9,166 nucleotides of DNA. It comes from Acidobacteriota bacterium. GTDB taxonomy: Bacteria > Acidobacteriota > Polarisedimenticolia > Gp22-AA2. The stretch's first letter is position 1; each line of letters starts with the position of its first letter. A program made the position numbers and the translations under genes. Under the pieces are notes generated by a model. It saw only the letters and a list, made by a program, of their open reading frames with translations. It had not been told where the DNA came from and did not search any database. Location of the stretch: positions 1-9,166 of the forward strand of contig JACOUZ010000192.1 in assembly GCA_016177515.1 (NCBI GenBank), written 5' to 3'. Positions 5,401-9,166 of this stretch are shown here, in pieces.

Positions 5401-8100
5401 TCAACCCTGGTCATCACGAGCGACGCCGCGAACGCGCCGGCGCTCGCGGTGGCCCTGCGGGCGACTTCGACGCCGCCGCCACAGATGACCGTGGATCCTG
5501 GCGCGTTCTCCGAGACCCTGCGCACGGGATCGGCGGTGAGCCGGACGTTGCGCCTCGGCAACATTGGAGGCAGCGATCTCTCGGTGGCGTTCACGGCCGA
5601 GGTTCCGGGCGTCGTCGAATGGCTGCGCATCAGCCCGGCCGCTGGGACGATTCCCCCTGGCGCCAGCCGTGATTTCAGCGTCACGATGGACGCGGGGGAT
5701 TTCGGCAGCACTGTCCTGAGCGGCGCGGTCGCCATCGAGACCAACGTCCCCGGGGCGCTCACGGCGAGCGTCCCCGTGACCCTCGCGGTCATCGGCGCCC
5801 CCAACCTGACGATCTCCGACGAGCCGGTGGTCATCGTGTCGCAGCAGACCTACAGTGACTTCGGGGCGCGCACCGTCCACAAGCTGCCGATCACGTTCGC
5901 GCCGGGGGGCGCGGCCGTGATCGAGGTGCAGGTCGAAGGCAACTACGGGAGCGCCAGCGAGACCGCCCAGGCGTCCGTGGAGGGGACCCTCCTGGGAAGC
6001 GTCGGGAACATCGGCACCGAGTGCGGCACGGCTGGCGGCACCTTCCCGCTGGGCGCCGCGCCGTTCTTCGCCATGGCGCTCGACGGCGTGATCGAAGTCA
6101 CGGTCCAGAACACCCCTTTCGTCGACACCTTCTGCCTCGCCGATCGCCACACCGTGCGTCTCCTCTACCAGGGGGCCCAGAGCGCGCTCGATTACGGATC
6201 GTTGTTCCTCGGGCTGCGCCGCAGCCTGGCCGTGGCCCTCCACAACCGGGGGAGCGAGACCCTCAAGATCCAGTCGATCGCCAGCGACACTCCCCAGTTC
6301 GTCCCGTCGGCTTCGGCTTTGAACGTCCCGGCCCGGACCACGGCGACCCTGACGATCACCTTCACGCCCGACGCGGCGACGCCGTACCTGGGGGCCCTGT
6401 CGATCAGAAGCAACGACCCCGACACGCCGGTCCTTTCGATAGCCCTGCGGGGGCAGGGGCTCCTGCCCCCGGTCATCGAGGCGCGCCCGGCGTCGCTCTC
6501 GACCACTTTGTTCAGGAACAACAGGGAGATCCAGGCCCTGAGCGTGTCGAACCTCGGGGGGAACGACCTCGAGTTTTCCGTCGCCCTCAAGATCCGTACT
6601 CCGGCGAGCCAGCCGGCCTCCTGCGCGCCGACGGCGTACGTGTCGGAATATAGCGCCGGCCGGCTGGCGGCGGTCAACCTGGTGACGGGCGCCACGTCCG
6701 CGGTCGCCTTCGGGCTTGTCTGGCCCCAGGAGAACCTGGTGATCGATCCTGCCGGGGCCACGGCGTTTGTCAACGAGTCCGATTCCGGGACGCTCGCGGC
6801 GGTCGATCTGGCGACCGGGAGCGTGACCCGCGTGGCATCGGGCCTGAACTTCCCGGTTGGGCTGGCGCTCAGCCCCCACGGGACCACGGCGTACGTCAGC
6901 GAGTCGCGCGGCGCCCGGATCTCGGCGGTGGATCTCTCGACGGGGCAGACCACGCCCGTCGCCGCCGGCCTGGACTCGCCGGACGGCCTGGCGCTGGATG
7001 CCGCCGCGACCACCCTCTATTTCAGCGAGCGCGAGGCGGGGCGGCTGTCGGCGGTCGACCTGGGGACCGGGGCGGTGTCGGTCGTATCCTCCGGGCTCAT
7101 TGGCCCGAGCAGCATCGCGCTCGACTCCGGCGGGACCGTGGCCTACGTCACCGAGACGGGCAGCGGGCGGCTGCTGTCGATCGACCTCGCGACCGGCGCG
7201 AAGCGCACCGTCTCGCTCGGGCTCGAATATCCCCTGGGCCTGGCGCTGAATTCCGGGCGGACCGCAGCCTACGTCGCCGAGCTGCGCCGCGGCAATCTGG
7301 CGATGATCGATCTCTCGACCGGTGCCGTCAGCCGTATCGGCTTCGGCCTGTCCGGGCCGGCGGGGGTCGCCATCCTGTACCCTTCCGGGTGCACGATCGA
7401 GTTCCTGTCCGTCGACCCGATGTCCGGTACCCTGCCGCCGGGCGGGTCGATCGATCTCGCGGTCCAGTTCGACAGCGGCGACCTGTTCGGGGGGACCTAC
7501 GAGACCGGCATCGAAATCTCGAGCAACGACCCGATCACGCCGCTGCTCAGGATTCCGGCCTACCTCACCGTCAACCCGATCTGCCCCGACCTGGACGGCG
7601 ATGGGTACGCCGTCTGCTCGACTGCCTGCGTCCTGGCCGGCGGCGATCGCTGCGGGGACTGCGACGACGCCGGCGCCGCAGTCCACCCGTTCGTCGCGGA
7701 GGCGTGCAACGGCCTCGACGACAACTGCAACGGCCTCCTCGACGAGGGCACCGCCGGCCTGGACAGCGACAGCGACCTGATCGGAGACAGCTGCGACAAC
7801 TGCGCGATCGTCTGGAACCCGGACCAGCGGGACACGGACGCGAACGGGACGGGGGACGTCTGCGAGGCGGAGGCGATTTGCGGCCGCGCCAACCTGGAGG
7901 TCGCGGGGTTCTCGGAGCGCCGCGTCGACGGGCGCGATCTGGCCGACTTCGCGCGGGTTTTCGGAACGTGCCCGGGGCCGGGCGAGATGTTCCTTCCGGC
8001 CAACCTCGATCTGGCCCCGAACGGAACGGCCGCATGCGTGGACCTGGCGGATTTCCACCTGTTCATGAGCGCGTTTGCGCGCACCTGCGGCGGGAGCTGA
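2464..8100 (+). CDS. Secreted multi-domain S8 (subtilisin-family) serine protease with C-terminal dockerin-like module
   Basis: Exported endopeptidase of 1878 residues. A basic N-terminus and hydrophobic stretch (about 19-32) form a Sec signal peptide, probably cut after SRA (34-36). An inhibitory propeptide follows (about 60-132; VPGEVLVRFKPG, HVEYAEPNYIV). The S8 domain (about 165-450) has a complete active site: Asp182 (VGVLDSGID), His237 (GHGTHVAG), oxyanion Asn329 (AAAGNNGT) and Ser397 (SGTSMAAPHVAG), plus an acidic insert (209-218) typical of calcium-binding subtilases. Next come an FN3 domain (459-567) and an Ig-like copy A (568-611 and 840-900) split by a nidogen-like module. Then follow an ASH-like domain (903-1002), intact Ig-like copy B (1004-1110) and an unnamed beta-sandwich with Cys1187 and Cys1224 (1114-1239). 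A second ASH-like domain (1240-1333) precedes Ig-like copy C (1335-1378 and 1644-1704), split by a six-bladed propeller (1389-1641). The tail has a MopE-like metal-binding motif (1707-1762), TSP3 repeats (1765-1803) and a dockerin-like duplication (1806-1878). It heads an operon with two lipoproteins. Substrate is unknown; protease identity is firm, while some module names are by resemblance. Confidence 0.93.
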   Translation: MDSGSPQAPPCPPRVRPRILLAAAALALGMVLPSRALPLSKDPGSLPPPAPASGAGEGRYVPGEVLVRFKPGVSGVERGRARSEVAARKEREFRSRAEHWRLPPGLSTEEAIARLRRNPHVEYAEPNYIVRAALVPNDASYSLLWGLHNTGQTGGFTGADIAAEAAWSVSTGDAAVRVGVLDSGIDISHPDLAANIWTNPGEIPGNGADDDGNGFVDDVHGWDFVNDDNDPLDDFGHGTHVAGTIGAAGNNGIGVTGVAWQVSLVPLKFLNSAGSGPTSAAVEAIDYTVRMGVDVLNNSWGSYEPSQALVDAILGAAGAEVVFVAAAGNNGTSNDSVPFYPASYDLPNVISVAATDHYDIKAGFSNYGGNSVDLGAPGVDIFSTLPDGRYGLLSGTSMAAPHVAGTAALIRAVAPGIPAFQVKQKILDLAAPVPALAGLVLSGGRLNAFFPIATRDDVPPGPIDDLLVSFPTSNTIVLRWTATGDDGDDGRALTYDVRYAPFPIDAANFETLPGAPGAPLPAPSGSIETMEVAGLEANTTYYFAVRARDEWGNPGPFGNAVSGLTLPPPTFDSTPSSFSVALRTGEVATRTLALRNAGVGTLDWEIPLPVIGGPGGAPPGGAQAPAEAVPGVPVTQAKGPSAAGAGGPDAFGYRYIDSDQPGGPEFVWDDLTLSGEGAPIDSLTTDDQISEAIPLGFTFPFYGQNYDSVRVSTNGFLTFTGTDAPYSNKPLPNVSAPPALVAPFWDDLDFDHASRAVFARRPDSFTVQYTGVLPYTGLGHSTFQVALHRTGEIVFRYLSMTLDTGSATIGIQDPSQSAGLLVAFNSIYLHDRMAIRIYNVPQWLRASPTSGRLFAGQGRDVTVTIDAQGLEGGSYAGTVFVRSNDPLQPLASHPVVLDVTPVPAIEVDPAWLDFGNVFAGDARTLELLVKNTGTDILNVGGLAPGDPAISAGPAAFSVAPRASQSVAVTFAPALPGTLDSTLVITSDAANAPALAVALRATSTPPPQMTVDPGAFSETLRTGSAVSRTLRLGNIGGSDLSVAFTAEVPGVVEWLRISPAAGTIPPGASRDFSVTMDAGDFGSTVLSGAVAIETNVPGALTASVPVTLAVIGAPNLTISDEPVVIVSQQTYSDFGARTVHKLPITFAPGGAAVIEVQVEGNYGSASETAQASVEGTLLGSVGNIGTECGTAGGTFPLGAAPFFAMALDGVIEVTVQNTPFVDTFCLADRHTVRLLYQGAQSALDYGSLFLGLRRSLAVALHNRGSETLKIQSIASDTPQFVPSASALNVPARTTATLTITFTPDAATPYLGALSIRSNDPDTPVLSIALRGQGLLPPVIEARPASLSTTLFRNNREIQALSVSNLGGNDLEFSVALKIRTPASQPASCAPTAYVSEYSAGRLAAVNLVTGATSAVAFGLVWPQENLVIDPAGATAFVNESDSGTLAAVDLATGSVTRVASGLNFPVGLALSPHGTTAYVSESRGARISAVDLSTGQTTPVAAGLDSPDGLALDAAATTLYFSEREAGRLSAVDLGTGAVSVVSSGLIGPSSIALDSGGTVAYVTETGSGRLLSIDLATGAKRTVSLGLEYPLGLALNSGRTAAYVAELRRGNLAMIDLSTGAVSRIGFGLSGPAGVAILYPSGCTIEFLSVDPMSGTLPPGGSIDLAVQFDSGDLFGGTYETGIEISSNDPITPLLRIPAYLTVNPICPDLDGDGYAVCSTACVLAGGDRCGDCDDAGAAVHPFVAEACNGLDDNCNGLLDEGTAGLDSDSDLIGDSCDNCAIVWNPDQRDTDANGTGDVCEAEAICGRANLEVAGFSERRVDGRDLADFARVFGTCPGPGEMFLPANLDLAPNGTAACVDLADFHLFMSAFARTCGGS
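4165..5163 (+). other. Ig-like domain copy A split by a nidogen-like module
   Basis: The first half (4165-4296) reads LRTGEVATRTLALRNAG..LDW. The second half (4981-5163) reads WLRASPTSGRL..GGSYAGTVFVRSNDP. Between them, 4297-4980 encodes a Gly/Pro/Ala-rich linker and then a compact module with FGYRYIDSD, IPLGFTFPFYG, VSTNGFLTF, APFWDDLDF and TGEIVFRY. These resemble the nidogen-like (NIDO) extracellular beta-domain. Joining the two halves gives the same pattern as the unbroken copy B at 5473-5793. Confidence 0.6.
5473..5793 (+). other. Ig-like domain copy B, uninterrupted
   Basis: Residues 1004-1110. It contains LRTGSAVSRTLRLGNIGG, then directly VEWLRISPAAGTIPPG and VSVPVTLAV-type end strands. 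It resembles BACON-like/choice-of-anchor beta-sandwich modules and serves as the internal reference showing where copies A and C were opened by insertions. Confidence 0.6.
6466..7575 (+). other. Ig-like domain copy C split by a beta-propeller
   Basis: The first half (6466-6597) has RPASLSTTLF and SVSNLGGNDLEF. The second half (7393-7575) has IEFLSVDPMSGTLPPGG and GGTYETGIEISSNDP. These match the two halves of copies A and B. The intervening 6598-7392 encodes the six-bladed propeller flanked by Cys1387 and Cys1643, which could form a disulfide closing the inserted domain at its base. Confidence 0.6.
6628..7386 (+). repeat. Six tandem 42-residue beta-propeller repeats inside the protease
   Basis: Six in-frame units start at 6628, 6757, 6883, 7009, 7135 and 7261. 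The first is 129 bases (one extra codon) and the other five are exactly 126 bases. Each unit follows the pattern TAYVSE..GRLAAVDL.TG, then V..GL..P.GLAL. This is a six-bladed propeller of the NHL/SMP-30/YVTN general type, usually a protein- or ligand-binding platform. The units are diverged at DNA level, so the repeat is an old protein duplication. Confidence 0.8.
7879..8097 (+). other. Dockerin-like C-terminal module of the protease
   Basis: Residues 1806-1878 contain two related segments. The first is ANLEV..RRVDGRDLADFARVFGTC and the second is ANLDL..CVDLADFHLFMSAFARTC. Duplicated V-D-x-x-D-L/F-x-x-F segments followed by a helix are the signature of dockerin-type modules, which bind cohesin domains. 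The first three calcium ligands of each loop are poorly conserved (Ala, Phe, Glu in loop 1), so calcium binding may be weak. Four cysteines (1806, 1836, 1858, 1875) are added. Confidence 0.55.
8093..8096 (+). promoter_or_regulatory. Ribosome binding site of the cohesin-like lipoprotein gene
   Basis: GGAG six bases before the ATG at 8103, lying within the last codons of the protease gene. This indicates tight coupling of the two genes. Confidence 0.55.
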
Positions 8101-8102
8101 CG

Positions 8103-8705
8103 ATGCGGTCCGTCCTGTACGGCCCGGCGATCCTGGCCTGCGGCGCGCTCCTGGTCTGCGGCGCGCTCCTGGCCTGCGGGGGCGGAGGCGGCCCGATCGG
8201 CCCTCCTCCGGGCCCGGTCGCCTCGTTCCGCTGTCTCGACTCGGCGCCGGCGACGGACCACGTCGTGCTGCGCTGCGCAGAGCAGGTCGCCCCTGACGAG
8301 TGGCGGATCGACGTGATCGTCGGGGTCCCCACGATCTCGTCGGTCATCCGCGGGTTCAACTTCGACCTGGTCTTCAATCCGCTCCTCCTGGAGTTCGTCC
8401 CGGGGAGCGAAGAGCAGGGCAACCTCCTGGGTCGGGACGGGGAATTCGTGCTGCTGAGCGCGCGGACAGCGACAAACCCGGACGGCCCGGGCCGCCTCAT
8501 TGTCGGCATCAGCCGGACGGGACGGACCGGGATTGATGGCGTTCCGGATTACGATCGGATCATGAGCTTCCGGATCAGGGCGCTCACGATGACGCCATTC
8601 GGGCCGGAGGCGCCGGCCTTCGAGAATTGGGAGGCGTTCGATTCGTCAGACCAGGCCATCCTGGAGATCGTGTTCCGTGACCAGTTGCTGCTTTCCGTCG
8701 AATAG
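8103..8705 (+). CDS. Lipoprotein with a cohesin-like domain
   Basis: A 200-residue exported lipoprotein. The N-terminus is a hydrophobic signal peptide ending in repeated lipobox-like motifs. LLAC (22-25) is the most likely processing site, with Cys25 becoming lipidated. Cys13 and Cys19 sit in similar contexts. A Gly/Pro-rich linker (26-36) leads to a beta-rich domain (about 50-200) that resembles a cohesin: EWRIDVIVGVPT, then GFNFDLVFNPLLLEFVPGS (84-102), GNLLGRDGEFVLLSA, GRLIVGISRTGRTGIDGV and IMSFRIRAL. Cohesins bind dockerin modules. Here the gene starts two bases after a protease ending in a dockerin-like module, so I infer it is the cell-surface or periplasmic-face anchor for that protease. 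It could instead be a cohesin-fold carbohydrate-binding protein. The lipoprotein call is firm; the cohesin call is by remote resemblance. Confidence 0.82.
   Translation: MRSVLYGPAILACGALLVCGALLACGGGGGPIGPPPGPVASFRCLDSAPATDHVVLRCAEQVAPDEWRIDVIVGVPTISSVIRGFNFDLVFNPLLLEFVPGSEEQGNLLGRDGEFVLLSARTATNPDGPGRLIVGISRTGRTGIDGVPDYDRIMSFRIRALTMTPFGPEAPAFENWEAFDSSDQAILEIVFRDQLLLSVE
8127..8180 (+). repeat. Three tandem 18-bp copies duplicating the lipobox
   Basis: Units at 8127-8144, 8145-8162 and 8163-8180 differ by only a few bases (GCGCTCCTGGCCTGCGG and variants). They encode AILACG, ALLVCG and ALLACG, so each copy carries a possible lipidation cysteine. Confidence 0.85.
8663..8666 (+). promoter_or_regulatory. 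Possible ribosome binding site of the third operon gene
   Basis: GGAG ten bases before the GTG at 8677, inside the cohesin-like gene. The spacing is long but workable, and it supports the overlapping GTG start. Confidence 0.35.
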
Positions 8706-9166
8706 TGCGGTCGGCCGGCTGGCGTGCGCCCTGATCCTGTGCGCGACCGCCTACGCGTGCGCCTCCCTCCCCACGTCGGTGACGGTTTCGCAGCCGCCCC
8801 CGGCGGAGCGCGGGACGGACGGGCAGGGGCCCGCTCTCGACGGGAAGGATACGGGCGATGCCGGCGACCGCGGCGGACCCGGGGCAGGCGCCGGACCGCC
8901 GGAAGCGGCCGCGGTCCCTGACGAGGCGGACGGGCCGGGGACGGCCGGCCCGGCGGCGGCCGCACCGGCGCTGGAGTCGCCGGCCGGGACCGCCCCCGAT
9001 GGGGAAGAGGAGGCTGCCGGCCCGATTCTCTTCGCGCCTTCTACGGCCGCGCCGGCCGGCGGGCCGGGCGCGGCCGCCCCGCACCCTGAAGAGCTGCCTG
9101 GGCCGCCCGCCGGGGGAGGGTCAGCGGACGGCTCGGAGGAGCCCGCCGCTCCCCCCGGCCCGGGAC
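8677..9166 (+). CDS. Low-complexity Pro/Gly/Ala/acidic lipoprotein (3' end beyond window)
   Basis: I do not recognise this protein. An open frame of 163 codons runs to the window edge with almost every third base G or C, unlike the arginine-rich frames around it. The N-terminus has a hydrophobic core (LACALILC, about residues 15-22) and the candidate lipobox AYAC (26-28 with Tyr-Ala before Cys28). This suggests a lipoprotein, though a small or branched residue is more usual at the first position. The rest is a disordered-looking chain rich in Pro, Gly, Ala, Asp and Glu, with repeated phrases such as AAP, PAG and GPG; no folded domain is seen before the cut. The GTG at 8677 is the only standard start near the signal sequence in this frame and overlaps the preceding gene by 29 bases. 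It is probably third in the operon. It could be a surface spacer or the N-terminal part of a larger anchored protein. Confidence 0.6.
   Translation, partial: MTSCCFPSNSAVGRLACALILCATAYACASLPTSVTVSQPPPAERGTDGQGPALDGKDTGDAGDRGGPGAGAGPPEAAAVPDEADGPGTAGPAAAAPALESPAGTAPDGEEEAAGPILFAPSTAAPAGGPGAAAPHPEELPGPPAGGGSADGSEEPAAPPGPG

Noticed and set aside
6628..7386. Regular 126-bp periodicity considered as a CRISPR or DNA satellite array
   Set aside because: Units are in frame, diverged at DNA level, have no spacer-repeat structure and translate to propeller blades.
5401..8058. 885-codon open frame on the minus strand opposite the protease C-terminal half
   Set aside because: Same cause. Its apparent internal repeats are the antisense image of the propeller repeats, and stop codons are rare in DNA this GC-rich.
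8705..8734. GTG at 8705 overlapping the TAG stop of the cohesin-like gene
   Set aside because: This frame hits a TGA after nine codons, so it cannot be the start of the next gene.
8584..9084. 166-codon minus-strand frame at the right end
   Set aside because: Arginine/glycine-rich shadow. The plus-strand frame from 8677 has a signal-peptide-like N-terminus and far better third-position GC.

Overview
The window is GC-rich (roughly 70% by eye) with G or C at almost every third codon position. That bias opens long spurious frames on the opposite strand, which are left out here. Gene style and domain content suggest a free-living, Gram-negative-type environmental bacterium. The markers are a very large secreted protein with MopE-like, thrombospondin-3 and dockerin-like modules, two lipoproteins, and short 5' leaders with TAGAAT/TATATT -10 boxes. 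I associate this style with Acidobacteriota, Candidatus Eisenbacteria or similar poorly cultured phyla, but the sequence alone does not settle the phylum.

Layout. Positions 1-1300 (minus strand) hold a two-gene unit: a histidine phosphatase whose core resembles fructose-2,6-bisphosphatase, and a glutathione S-transferase that overlaps its end by 11 bases and runs off the left edge. A short divergent promoter region (1301-1404) separates this unit from a YedA-like EamA/DMT transporter (1405-2340, plus strand). Positions 2341-2463 carry two GC-rich hairpins, the second terminator-like, followed by a promoter and a strong ribosome binding site.

Positions 2464-9166 hold a tightly packed plus-strand run of three exported proteins. 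The first is an 1878-residue subtilisin-type (S8) protease. It has a signal peptide, propeptide, complete catalytic triad, FN3 domain, several Ig-like/ASH modules, a nidogen-like module, a six-bladed beta-propeller, and a C-terminal stack of MopE-like, TSP3 and dockerin-like modules. Two bases after its stop lies a lipoprotein with a cohesin-like domain. A third reading frame overlaps the end of that gene and encodes a low-complexity Pro/Gly/Ala/acidic lipoprotein cut by the window edge.

The most interesting reading is that the last three genes form a miniature surface-attachment system. A secreted multi-domain protease ending in a dockerin-like module would be held at the cell surface by the cohesin-like lipoprotein encoded immediately downstream. 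This is inferred from domain resemblance and gene order; binding is not shown. A second notable feature is architectural: three copies of one Ig-like domain occur in the protease, and two of them are split at the same point by unrelated large domains (nidogen-like in one, beta-propeller in the other).
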